64,000 bases of DNA, from positions 1,054,001 to 1,118,000 of the forward strand of contig NZ_SLWR01000001.1 in NCBI RefSeq assembly GCF_004345665.1. The letters run 5' to 3'. Below, piece by piece: positions 8,294 to 16,120 of this stretch. Source of the stretch: Kribbella antiqua (lineage in GTDB: Bacteria > Actinomycetota > Actinomycetes > Propionibacteriales > Kribbellaceae). A model generated the notes under the pieces. That model worked only from the letters and a program-made list of their open reading frames with translations. It did not search any database and was not told the origin of the DNA. The first letter of the stretch is position 1, and every line of letters starts with the position of its first letter. A program made the translations under genes and the position numbers.

Positions 8294-9388
8294 CTATCGG
8301 GCCCAGGTCCGCGCGACACGCTCCGCAACCGCGGCCAGCGAGCCGTGCGGGTCGGCGAAAGCCTGTTCCTCACCGACCGCATCCACCAGCGAGTACGCCG
8401 ACTCGACCCCCATGGTGCGCATCTCCCGCGCCCCGATGAGCACCTTTCCGGCCAGTACGACGCACGGCCGCATCGCGTCGTTCGCCACCTTCGCGACGCC
8501 GGCGATCACCTTCCCGTCCCGGGACTGGAAGTCGAACGCACCCTCGCCGCTCAGCACCAGATCCACCCGGGACGCCTTCTCCTTCAGCCCGGTCAGCTCC
8601 GCGACCAGGTCGATTCCGGACACGCGTTCGGCACCGAGCAGCAACAGTGCGTAACCGAGCCCGCCCGCCGCGCCCGCGCCCTTCTGGTCCGCCGTCTTGC
8701 GGTCCGCCAGCTCGGCGAAGTGCGTCAGCCACGCGTCGACCTCAGGCTTCCGGTCGTCGGCGATCCCCTTCTGCGTGCCGAACACGTTGGTCGCGCCACG
8801 CAGCCCGATCATCGGGTTCTCCACGTCACTCGCCGCGACGAACTCGATACCGGCCATTGCTGTCCGGGCCGCCTCGAGATCGACCGCGGTCAGCCCTGCG
8901 AGCCCGGCCGCGCCGGCGTCCAAACGACCGCCGGCAGCCGTCGCACCGAGAGCGGCCAGCATCCCAGCACCCGCGTCGTTGGTCCCGGAGCCGCCGAGGC
9001 CCAGGATGATCCGCTTCGCCCCGGCGTCGACCGCGGCCGCGATCAGCTGCCCCACGCCATACGTCGTCGCGTCCTCCGGGCGGCGCTGTTTCGGCTCGAC
9101 CAGGTGCAGCCCGCACGCTTGCGCGGTTTCGACGTACGCCGTTTCGCCCGCGAGCAGCACGGTCGCCGGGACGTCATCCCCCAACGGGCCGCGGACGGTC
9201 ACCGACAGCAGCGTCCCGTCGACCACAGCCGACAGTACGTCGATGAACCCGGGCCCGCCGTCGGCCATGGGCGCCACCAGCACCTCGGCCTGCGGATCCC
9301 GCCGCCGCCAGCCTTCCTCGATGGCCGCGGCCGCCTCGACGGCCGTCAGCGTGCCCGCGAACTTGTCCGGCGCAATCAGCACTCGCAT
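8294..9388 (-). CDS. glycerate kinase (GarK/GlxK family)
   Basis: 364 residues, the usual size for the type-1 glycerate kinase family. It starts MRVLIAPDKFAGTL and shows ADGGPGF, the long GLGGSGTNDAGAGML loop and GAGAAGGLGYALLLLG, all family signatures. It phosphorylates D-glycerate to phosphoglycerate in glyoxylate or sugar-acid breakdown. The ATG at 9388 is chosen, with AGGAGAGG upstream; a longer open frame to 9997 runs across the divergent VOC gene and is not real. No pathway partners are adjacent. Confidence 0.9.
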   Translation of the reverse strand: MRVLIAPDKFAGTLTAVEAAAAIEEGWRRRDPQAEVLVAPMADGGPGFIDVLSAVVDGTLLSVTVRGPLGDDVPATVLLAGETAYVETAQACGLHLVEPKQRRPEDATTYGVGQLIAAAVDAGAKRIILGLGGSGTNDAGAGMLAALGATAAGGRLDAGAAGLAGLTAVDLEAARTAMAGIEFVAASDVENPMIGLRGATNVFGTQKGIADDRKPEVDAWLTHFAELADRKTADQKGAGAAGGLGYALLLLGAERVSGIDLVAELTGLKEKASRVDLVLSGEGAFDFQSRDGKVIAGVAKVANDAMRPCVVLAGKVLIGAREMRTMGVESAYSLVDAVGEEQAFADPHGSLAAVAERVARTWAR

Positions 9389-9433
9389 GCCGACATCCTC
9401 TCCTACGGCCTCCGCCTGTGCTTGGCTGGCCGC

Positions 9434-9868
9434 ATGCCGAAAACGATCATCGTGGGTTACCGCGTCAGCGACCTCGACCGATCGCGCGAGTTCTATCGCG
9501 CCCTGGGGTACGACGAAATCGGCACGGTCCCCTTCGACGACGGGTCCCAGCTGGTCGTGCTCAAATTTCCGGAGGAGGAGGCGGCGTCGATCGAACTGGT
9601 TCACCGGCCCGCCGACGGCCCGGTCGAGGTCGGCGGCTTCGATCATCTCGCGATCACGGTGGACGATTTGGCGGAGACGGTCGAGAGGCTGACCGCGGCC
9701 GGTCTGGAACCGGGGCCACTGCAGCTCCTCGACGGCGAGGACGGTCTCAAGATCTCGTGGCTCACCGACCCGGACGGCTACCGCATCGAGCTGGTCCAAT
9801 GGCCGGCCGGACACACCGACGGCCTCACCGCCGCCGACTTCGCCCAGCCTGACAACCCGTCGGCCTGA
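9434..9868 (+). CDS. VOC (glyoxalase/dioxygenase) superfamily protein
   Basis: 144 residues with two beta-alpha-beta-beta-beta modules: YRVSDLDRSREFYRALGYDE and later FDHLAITVDDLAETVERL, ending with WLTDPDGYRIELVQ. The possible metal ligands are a His in FDHLAI and the Glu in RIELVQ, as in glyoxalase I-like proteins. The substrate cannot be predicted. The ATG at 9434 lies only 45 bp from the divergent glycerate kinase start and has no obvious ribosome-binding site. Confidence 0.8.
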   Translation: MPKTIIVGYRVSDLDRSREFYRALGYDEIGTVPFDDGSQLVVLKFPEEEAASIELVHRPADGPVEVGGFDHLAITVDDLAETVERLTAAGLEPGPLQLLDGEDGLKISWLTDPDGYRIELVQWPAGHTDGLTAADFAQPDNPSA

Positions 9869-9881
9869 GTACGGTCGGTCG

Positions 9882-10532
9882 ATGCAGTGGCCTACCACCG
9901 CCGTCGAGGCGATCGCTGTGCAGGAGGAGTTGCGCCACCGGGTCGACCCCACCGATGCCGGGAGCAGTCCGCAGTACGTCGCCGGACTTGACGTCACGTA
10001 CGACGGGGATCGGCTGGCTGCAGCTGTCGTCGTACTGGATTGGCAGACGCTCGGCGAGGTGGATCGTTCCGTGGTGCTTGGGAAGACCGCGTTTCCTTAT
10101 GTGCCTGGGTTGTTCGCCTTTCGGGAGGTGCCGGCGTTGCTTGAGGCGTTGGAGCGGTTGAGTACGACGCCGGATCTGCTGGTGTGTGATGGGCAGGGGC
10201 TGGCGCATCCGCGGCGGTTCGGGTTGGCGTGTCATCTCGGTGTGCTGACTGGGGTTCCGGCTATTGGTGCGGCGAAGACGGCCTTCGTTGGGACGCATCG
10301 GGAGCCTGGCGTCGCTCGAGGCGAGACGGCTGAGCTGCTCCTCGATGGTGAGGTTGTTGGTGCGGTCCTGCGGACGCAGCACGGGGTGAAGCCGGTCTAT
10401 GTCTCGATCGGTCATCGCGTCAGCCTGCCGACGGCGATTGCGCACGTACTGCACCTGACGCCCCGCTACCGCCTTCCCGAAACAACCCGCGCTGCAGACC
10501 ACCTCAGTAGAAAGGCTTTGGCCGATGAATGA
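9882..10532 (+). CDS. nfi: endonuclease V
   Basis: 216 residues, full length for deoxyinosine 3' endonuclease. Active-site landmarks are Asp37 in AGLDVTY, the PYVPGLFAFRE block with Tyr73 and Glu82, and Asp103 in DGQGLAHPRRFGLACHLG. It nicks DNA one base 3' of deaminated adenine (inosine). It starts at ATG 9882, 13 bp after the VOC gene, and its stop overlaps the NUDIX start, so a small repair and nucleotide-cleaning operon is likely. Confidence 0.93.
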   Translation: MQWPTTAVEAIAVQEELRHRVDPTDAGSSPQYVAGLDVTYDGDRLAAAVVVLDWQTLGEVDRSVVLGKTAFPYVPGLFAFREVPALLEALERLSTTPDLLVCDGQGLAHPRRFGLACHLGVLTGVPAIGAAKTAFVGTHREPGVARGETAELLLDGEVVGAVLRTQHGVKPVYVSIGHRVSLPTAIAHVLHLTPRYRLPETTRAADHLSRKALADE

Positions 10533-11025
10533 TGTCTCGCCCCGCGTCCCGGGTTACACCAGGCATGAGTACGGCGATCGGATCGGGGCGACGGCCAAGT
10601 TGCGGGTGGGTGCCACCGCGGCGGTGCTGGATGGGGATCGCTTGTTGCTGACCAGGAGGAGCGACAACGGCGAGTGGTGCTTTCCCGGTGGCGGGATCGA
10701 CCCGGGCGAGCGGCCGGCGGAGACGGCTGAGCGGGAGGTTTTCGAGGAGACCGGGCTGTCGGTGCGAGTGACGGGTCTGCTTGGCGTCTACTCGGATCCG
10801 GATGTGGTCGTGGCGTATCCCGACGGCAACCGGGTGCAGATTCTCGGCATTCTGTTCCGCGCGGAGGCGGTGGACGGAAGTGCGGGCTGCTCGGCCGAGG
10901 TGAGTGAGGTCGGCTGGTTCACGGCGGAAGAGGCGAGCCGGCTGACGGTGATCGCGAACCACCGGCGCCTCTTGCCGTCAGCCTTCGGGGATGCCACGCC
11001 GTACTTCGATCGTCCGTCAACCTAG
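10525..11025 (+). CDS. NUDIX hydrolase
   Basis: 166 residues with a complete Nudix box spanning GGIDPGERPAETAE and REVFEETGL, including the REVFEE metal-binding helix. It hydrolyses a nucleoside diphosphate-X compound; the substrate is undefined. The start overlaps the nfi stop by 8 bp, indicating translational coupling. Pairing with endonuclease V suggests clean-up of damaged or deaminated nucleotides, which is inference. Confidence 0.88.
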   Translation: MNDVSPRVPGYTRHEYGDRIGATAKLRVGATAAVLDGDRLLLTRRSDNGEWCFPGGGIDPGERPAETAEREVFEETGLSVRVTGLLGVYSDPDVVVAYPDGNRVQILGILFRAEAVDGSAGCSAEVSEVGWFTAEEASRLTVIANHRRLLPSAFGDATPYFDRPST

Positions 11026-11029
11026 GGGC

Positions 11030-12151
11030 TCAGTGGTGAATGGGGCCGGGGGCTTCGGTGAGACGGATGCCGGCGCCGCCCCAGCGCAGGGCGATGATCT
11101 CGGCGGCGATGCTCACCGCGGTCTCCTCCGGCGTACGCGCGCCCAGGTCCAAACCGATCGGGCTGGACAGACGGGTGAGCTCGGCCTCGGTCAGACCCGC
11201 TTCGCGAAGGCGCTTCAGCCGGTCGTCGTGCGTACGACGCGAGCCCATCGCGCCGACGTACGCCACCTCGGGCAGCCGCAGCGCGACCTCCAGCAGCGGT
11301 ACGTCGAACTTCGGGTCATGGGTGAGCACGCAGATCACGGTCCGCCCGTCGATCCGGCCCGCCGCCACCTCCGCGGCGAGATATCGATGCGGCCAGTCCA
11401 CGACCACCTCATCGGCGTACGGGAAACGGGACGCGGTCGCGAACACGCCGCGCGCGTCGCACACCGTCACCCGATAGCCAAGGAACGAGCCCAGACGAGC
11501 AACCGCCGCGGCGAAGTCGATCGCACCGAAAACCAGCAGCCGCGGCACCGGCGCGTACGACGACACGAACACCCGCATCCCCTCACCCCGCCGCTGTCCC
11601 TCCGGGCCGTACTCCAGCGTCTCGGTACGACCGTTCGCCAGCAGTCCACGCGCATCATCGGCCACCGCGTCGTCGGCTCGCTCAGAGCCAAGGCCTCCAC
11701 CCGTCGGCTGCCCGTCCGGCCGCACGATCAACCGGCGACCGACCCGCGTCGGATCAGGGTGTGCGACCACAGTTGCGACCGCCACCGGCCGACCTGCCGC
11801 GATGTCGGCAGCGACCTCAGAAAGCTGCGGGTAGGACCTTTGATCTATCCGTTCCACAAAGACGTCGATGATGCCGCCACACGTCAGCCCGACGGCGAAG
11901 GCGGACTCGTCGCTCACGCCGTACCGCTGCAGGATCGGCTCCCCGGACTCGAGGATCTCCTCCCCCAGTTGGTAGACCGCGCCTTCGACACAGCCGCCCG
12001 ACAGGCTGCCGACTGCCTCGCCACCAGGCCCGACCAGCATCACCGCACCCGGTGGCCGCGGCGCTGACTCGAACGTCGCCACCACGGTGCCCACGGCAAC
12101 CGACTCGCCGGCGCTCCACCACTGCATCAACTTGTCGAGCACGTCACGCAT
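11030..12151 (-). CDS. XdhC/CoxF-type molybdoenzyme maturation factor
   Basis: 373 residues. The N-terminal XdhC/CoxI domain includes GSLSGGCVEGAV and LTCGGIIDVFVE. The C-terminal Rossmann-like domain carries LLVFGAIDFAAAVARLGSFLGYRVTVCDAR (shown in part) and VGAMGSRRTHDDRL. Relatives deliver sulfurated molybdenum cofactor to xanthine or CO dehydrogenases. The ATG at 12151 overlaps the stop of a remnant frame from an upstream coxE-like gene (ATGCGTGA), so it was the last gene of a mocA-moxR-coxE-xdhC operon. No hydroxylase subunits are in the window, so its client may be distant or lost. Confidence 0.88.
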   Translation of the reverse strand: MRDVLDKLMQWWSAGESVAVGTVVATFESAPRPPGAVMLVGPGGEAVGSLSGGCVEGAVYQLGEEILESGEPILQRYGVSDESAFAVGLTCGGIIDVFVERIDQRSYPQLSEVAADIAAGRPVAVATVVAHPDPTRVGRRLIVRPDGQPTGGGLGSERADDAVADDARGLLANGRTETLEYGPEGQRRGEGMRVFVSSYAPVPRLLVFGAIDFAAAVARLGSFLGYRVTVCDARGVFATASRFPYADEVVVDWPHRYLAAEVAAGRIDGRTVICVLTHDPKFDVPLLEVALRLPEVAYVGAMGSRRTHDDRLKRLREAGLTEAELTRLSSPIGLDLGARTPEETAVSIAAEIIALRWGGAGIRLTEAPGPIHH

Positions 12152-12477
12152 CGGCCACCACCTCTAGAAGGTCCGCAAAGCTGGCCAGGCTGTGCCCCGC
12201 GACCAAGGTGCAGGATCTGGCGCGGGAAGTCCCAGTCGTAGAGGGCTTGGGTCGCGTCGATGCCTTCGTAGCACTGCAGCCGGATCAGCTGGAGGTCGAG
12301 CGCTTCGGCGATCGCCGCGGCCAGCGAGGTCTTGCCGGTGCCGGGCTCGCCCTCCAGCAGCAGCGGCCGGCGCAGCGCCAGCGCGAGATAGCCGACCGTG
12401 GCCAAGCCGTCGTCGGCGAGATACCCGGTTCCGCGCAGACGCTCGGCCAGCGCCGCCGCGGAGCCCACGGCGTTCAT
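12144..12477 (-). pseudogene. moxR 5' end fused to coxE 3' end by deletion
   Basis: From ATG 12477 the frame encodes the start of a MoxR-type AAA+ ATPase, including the Walker A LLLEGEPGTGKTSLA and the block LIRLQCYEGIDATQALYDWDF. Homology stops at RQILHL near 12205. Downstream, a different frame reads LVAGHSLASFADLLEVV and ends at a TGA (12144-12146) overlapping the xdhC start; this matches the C-terminus expected of a CoxE/VWA protein. So roughly the last two thirds of moxR and most of coxE are missing, joined out of frame. The combined product cannot be functional as either protein. Confidence 0.75.
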
Positions 12478-12515
12478 CTGCCCAGCATCACCCCGCCCAG
12501 GCACGCTGCCAAGCC

Positions 12516-13106
12516 TCAGCCGAGTCGGTGTCCCGGGGGTAGGTCTTCACGTGTGTCGACGTCCGCACCGTCGGCCAGGTCGGAGCACTCGATCTCAACA
12601 GCGCGGTGCTGCTTCAGATAGGCACGAGCCCCCTCGTCACCCGCAGCCGACGCGATCACCCCGTCCCAGTGCTCCCGCCCAAGCAACACCGGATGCCCAG
12701 GCTTCCCGTAGTAGACCGCTCGCACCAGTGCCTGCTCGCCCGCCTGAGCAGACACCCGCCGTACGACGTCCGCGGTAAGCCCAGGCACATCAACAGGCGC
12801 CACGAGAACGGAGCCGAGTTCGTCTCCACCCAGCTGAACCTGCCTCAGACCAGCGCGCAGCGAGGCACCCATGCCCTTCTGCCAGTCGCCTGCGACGACC
12901 ACCTCGACTGGTTCGGCTGTCAGGGCGGCTGCCACCTGGTCGGCCTCGGCGCCTATGACGACCAACACTGGAGAGCATCCAGCGGTGGTGAGCAGGCGGG
13001 CGGTGCGGACTACCCAGGGGATGCCGTCGGGGTCGTGCACGAGCGCCTTGGGCCCGCCCATCCGCCGGCCGGCCCCGGCTGCCAGCACCAGTGCCGCGAT
13101 CTTCAC
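12516..13106 (-). CDS. mocA: MobA/MocA-like molybdenum cofactor nucleotidyltransferase
   Basis: 196 residues of the NTP-transferase fold. The N-terminus has the signature LVLAAGAGRRMGGPKAL, followed by APVDVPGLT (metal-binding Asp) and the GKPGHPVLLG block typical of MocA. It would attach CMP to molybdopterin for XdhC-type hydroxylases. The start is GTG at 13106 with almost no ribosome-binding site, because the TnpB element begins just upstream. It is the head of the decayed moxR/xdhC cluster. A role in MobA-type guanylylation is less likely given the xdhC context. Confidence 0.83.
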   Translation of the reverse strand: MKIAALVLAAGAGRRMGGPKALVHDPDGIPWVVRTARLLTTAGCSPVLVVIGAEADQVAAALTAEPVEVVVAGDWQKGMGASLRAGLRQVQLGGDELGSVLVAPVDVPGLTADVVRRVSAQAGEQALVRAVYYGKPGHPVLLGREHWDGVIASAAGDEGARAYLKQHRAVEIECSDLADGADVDTREDLPPGHRLG

Positions 13107-13208
13107 CTGATTGTCGCGGGAAAGCTCCGCCCTCCAGGGCGAGAGGATCCGCGACTGCCTCCCTTTGGAGATCGTGGATTGTCGGTCCCGACTGATTGGA
13201 TAAATTCC

Positions 13209-14405
13209 ATGTCCCGATATCGGTTGTACCCGACTCCCGCGCAGCAGCCTGCGCTACTGGAGCACTGCGGGCACGCCCGGTACATGTGGAACCTAGCACT
13301 TGAGCAGTGGTCGATGTGGACCCGCGACAAAGGCGCGACCCCAGGCTTTGCTGAGCAGTGCCGGCAGCTGACCAAGGCGCGAGCCGCGTTCGGGTGGCTG
13401 CGGGCCGGGTCGCACACCGTGCAGCAGCAGGCGCTGCGGGACTTCGACCAGGCCATCAAGAACTTCTACGCAGGCACCCACCGGCGGCCGACATGGCGCA
13501 GAGCCGGGGTGCACGAGGGCTTCCGCATCGTCGGTAGCCAGGCGTCCCGGATCGTCAAGCTGAACCGAAAATGGGCCAAGGTCAACGTGCCGAAAGTCGG
13601 CTGGGTCCGGTTCCGGCTGACCTGTCCCATACCCGCGGCGAAGTCGTACCGCATCACGCGGGACCGCGTGGGGCGCTGGCATCTCGCGTTCGCCGTCGTC
13701 CCGGAGTCGATCCCCGCGCCCGGTACGGGTGAGCTCGTCGGCGTGGACCGCGGCGTTACCGTGTCGGCGGCCCTGTCCACGGGTGAGCTGCTGGCGTGCC
13801 CCGGTCTGTCGGACCGTGAGCAGGTGCGGCTGAAGCGCCTGCAGCGCCGCCTGGCCAGGTGCCGCCGCGGCTCGAACCGGCGTCACGCGGTACAGGCTGC
13901 GCTCGCCAAGCTGCTGGCCCGTGGCGCCGATCGTCGTAAGGACTGGGTGGAGAAGACAAGCACCGACCTGGCGCGCCGGTTCGACCTCATCCGCGTGGAA
14001 GACCTGCGCATCGCTCAGATGACCAAGCGCCCCGAACCCAAGCCCAACCCCGAACGACCGGGCAGCTATCTGCCGAACCGGCGTCGCGCCAAGGCTGCAC
14101 TCAATCGGGGCATCCTGGCCAATGGCTGGGGGCAACTGGTTGGCCGCCTGGAGCACAAGGCGGCGGGTCGGGTCGAGAGAATCAAACCTGCGTACACGTC
14201 GCAGACCTGTAGCGTCTGCGGGCATCGCGCACCGGAGAACCGCAAGAGCCAAGCGGTCTTCCGATGCGTCGCCTGCGGACACCAGGCCAACGCCGACGTG
14301 AACGCAGCAATGAACATCGCGGCCGGACAGGCCGTCAGCGCACGCCGAGAGACGCCACCACGGGTCTCACCGAAGCGTGAACCCCAACTCGCTACCTCCG
14401 CGTAG
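13209..14405 (+). CDS. tnpB: TnpB RNA-guided nuclease of an IS605-type element
   Basis: 398 residues from ATG 13209, starting MSRYRLYPTPAQ, a typical TnpB/OrfB N-terminus. The RuvC triad is intact: D180 in GVDRGV, E264 in IRVEDLRI and D363 in ANADVNAAM. The zinc ribbon has Cys334, 337, 353 and 356 (CSVCGH and CVACGH). It should be a functional RNA-guided DNA endonuclease that uses RNA from the element's right end. A much longer upstream extension of the frame (from 12606) overlaps mocA and is spurious. Confidence 0.9.
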   Translation: MSRYRLYPTPAQQPALLEHCGHARYMWNLALEQWSMWTRDKGATPGFAEQCRQLTKARAAFGWLRAGSHTVQQQALRDFDQAIKNFYAGTHRRPTWRRAGVHEGFRIVGSQASRIVKLNRKWAKVNVPKVGWVRFRLTCPIPAAKSYRITRDRVGRWHLAFAVVPESIPAPGTGELVGVDRGVTVSAALSTGELLACPGLSDREQVRLKRLQRRLARCRRGSNRRHAVQAALAKLLARGADRRKDWVEKTSTDLARRFDLIRVEDLRIAQMTKRPEPKPNPERPGSYLPNRRRAKAALNRGILANGWGQLVGRLEHKAAGRVERIKPAYTSQTCSVCGHRAPENRKSQAVFRCVACGHQANADVNAAMNIAAGQAVSARRETPPRVSPKREPQLATSA

Positions 14406-14446
14406 TAGTTGGAATCCCCCTTTCTTCACGGGCGGGAGGATGTCAA
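14300..14446 (+). ncRNA. predicted TnpB guide (omega) RNA scaffold
   Basis: By analogy with TnpB elements, the 3' end of tnpB and the right end form the scaffold RNA, ending at about 14446 in GGAGGATGTCAA. A short stem pairs ATCC near 14413 with GGAT near 14438. The guide would be the roughly 16-20 nt that follow (from 14447, AGTCTGGGCAGTG). The 5' limit is arbitrary. Confidence 0.4.
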
Positions 14447-14505
14447 AGTCTGGGCAGTGACGTGGAACACGCAGGACGGGGGCTACCGCGTGGCACGATG
14501 TTGAC

Positions 14506-15687
14506 GTGACGACTACTGCGGACGGCCCGAAGGCGCTTCCCCTGCTGTTCCTCGGCCAGAACACCGATCCTCACTCGGAGCGAGGTGTCGAGTGCCCGGG
14601 TGCGCTGCCGCCTGCCTCCGACCCGGACCTGGTCGAGCGGGCGCTGAAGGCGAAGGCTGCGCTCGGTGACCAGGTGTTCGTGCTGGGGCACCACTACCAG
14701 CGCGACGAGGTGATCCAGTTCGCCGACGTCACCGGTGACTCGTTCAAGCTGGCCCGTGACGCCGCGGCCCGGCCGGACGCGCCGTACATCGTGTTCTGTG
14801 GTGTGCACTTCATGGCCGAGTCCGCCGACATCCTGACCAACGACCAGCAGACGGTCATCCTGCCCGACCTCGCGGCCGGCTGCTCGATGGCGGACATGGC
14901 CCGGATCCAGCAGGTCGAGGCGGCCTGGGACGCGCTCGCCGATGCCGGAGTGGCCGACGTGACCGTGCCCGTCACGTACATGAACTCCAGCGCCGACATC
15001 AAGGCGTTCTGCGGCCGCAACGGCGGCGCGGTCTGTACGTCGAGCAACGCCGACACAGCGCTCGAGTGGGCCTTCCAGCAGGGCGAGAAGGTGCTCTTCC
15101 TGCCCGACCAGCACCTCGGCCGGAACACCGCCGTACTGAAGATGGGCCTGAGCCTGGACGACTGCGTGGTGTACGACCCGCACAAGCCGGGCGGTGGGCT
15201 CACCCGCGAGCAGCTCGCCGCGGCGAAGATGATCCTGTGGCGCGGGCACTGCTCGGTGCACGGCCGCTTCACCGCTGCGTCGGTGGACGACGTACGCGCG
15301 CGCATCCCCGGCGTCAACGTGATCGTCCACCCCGAGTGCCAGTACGACGTCGTCACCAAAGCGGACCTGGTCGGCTCGACGGAGTACATCATCAACACGC
15401 TCGAGAAAGCCGAGCCTGGTACGTCGTGGGCCGTCGGCACCGAGCTGAACCTGGTCCAGCGGCTGGCCAAGCAGCACACCGACAAGAACATCGTCTTCCT
15501 CGACAAGACGGTCTGCTACTGCGCCACGATGAACCGCATCGACCTGCCGCACTTCGTCTGGGCGCTGGAGAACCTGGTGGCCGGCCACGTCGTCAACCCG
15601 ATCACAGTCGACGCCGACACCCAGCACTACGCCAAGTTGGCCCTCGACCGGATGCTCGCACTGCCCGGCAAGACGGCCCGTGACTGA
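14506..15687 (+). CDS. nadA: quinolinate synthase A
   Basis: 393 residues of the long NadA type. It condenses iminoaspartate with dihydroxyacetone phosphate to quinolinate in NAD synthesis and uses a [4Fe-4S] cluster. The likely ligands are Cys98 (FCGVHFMAE), Cys249 (WRGHCSVH) and Cys339 (YCATMN). Substrate-loop motifs GHHYQRDEV and HPECQYDVV are present. The GTG at 14506 is chosen; no good ribosome-binding site is visible, perhaps because the upstream element lies only 60 bp away. nadB and nadC are not adjacent, which is unusual. The stop overlaps the next gene by 8 bp. Confidence 0.95.
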   Translation: MTTTADGPKALPLLFLGQNTDPHSERGVECPGALPPASDPDLVERALKAKAALGDQVFVLGHHYQRDEVIQFADVTGDSFKLARDAAARPDAPYIVFCGVHFMAESADILTNDQQTVILPDLAAGCSMADMARIQQVEAAWDALADAGVADVTVPVTYMNSSADIKAFCGRNGGAVCTSSNADTALEWAFQQGEKVLFLPDQHLGRNTAVLKMGLSLDDCVVYDPHKPGGGLTREQLAAAKMILWRGHCSVHGRFTAASVDDVRARIPGVNVIVHPECQYDVVTKADLVGSTEYIINTLEKAEPGTSWAVGTELNLVQRLAKQHTDKNIVFLDKTVCYCATMNRIDLPHFVWALENLVAGHVVNPITVDADTQHYAKLALDRMLALPGKTARD

Positions 15688-16120
15688 GTGGATCCTGCGT
15701 CCTGCCGAGCCAGGAGATGTCGAGGTCATCGCGGAGCTGCGGGCGAGGGTGATGCGGCCGGATCTGGAACGGCTGGGGCGGTTCGACGAGCATCGGGTCC
15801 GGCAGCGGTTCCGGGACTCGTTCGTGCCGCAGTACATGTCGGTGATTGTGGCCGACGGCACCTTTGCGGGCTCCGTCGCGCTGCGTCCGGCCGAGGACGG
15901 ACACTGGCTGGAGCACTTCTTCATCGACCCGGAGCTTCAGGGCCGAGGGCTCGGAACGGCTGTCCTGCGAACGCTGCTGGAGCAAACCGATGCCGAAGGC
16001 ATCCTCGTCCGGCTGAACGTCCTTCAGGGCAGCGCTGCCCAGCGCCTGTACGAGCGCGTCGGCTTCACCGTGGAGTCGCAAGACCCCGTCGATGTGTTCA
16101 TGGTGAGAAAGCCGAGCTAG
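15680..16120 (+). CDS. GNAT-family N-acetyltransferase
   Basis: 146 residues. The acetyl-CoA binding motif A is FFIDPELQGRGLGTAVLRTLL, with the Q/R-x-x-G-x-G/A signature QGRGLG, and the C-terminal AQRLYERVGF block is present. The substrate is unknown. It starts with GTG 15680 inside the end of nadA, so the two are coupled. Its 3' end overlaps the convergent glycosyltransferase gene by 4 bp. Confidence 0.86.
   Translation: MTEWILRPAEPGDVEVIAELRARVMRPDLERLGRFDEHRVRQRFRDSFVPQYMSVIVADGTFAGSVALRPAEDGHWLEHFFIDPELQGRGLGTAVLRTLLEQTDAEGILVRLNVLQGSAAQRLYERVGFTVESQDPVDVFMVRKPS

Larger units (their letters stand above)
13111..14446 (+). mobile_element. IS200/IS605-type element carrying only tnpB
   Basis: The left part (13111-13208) holds a hairpin CGCCCT/AGGGCG near 13129 and precedes tnpB. 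The right end downstream of tnpB has the GGAATCCCCC...GGGAGGATGTCAA pattern typical of TnpB elements, with ATCC/GGAT pairing. No tnpA is present, so mobility would depend on a transposase in trans. Exact ends are estimates. It separates mocA from nadA and appears to have displaced the mocA leader. Confidence 0.65.

Noticed and set aside
12606..13208. N-terminal extension of TnpB
   Set aside because: It lies antisense to mocA and across the element boundary; TnpB homology begins at ATG 13209.
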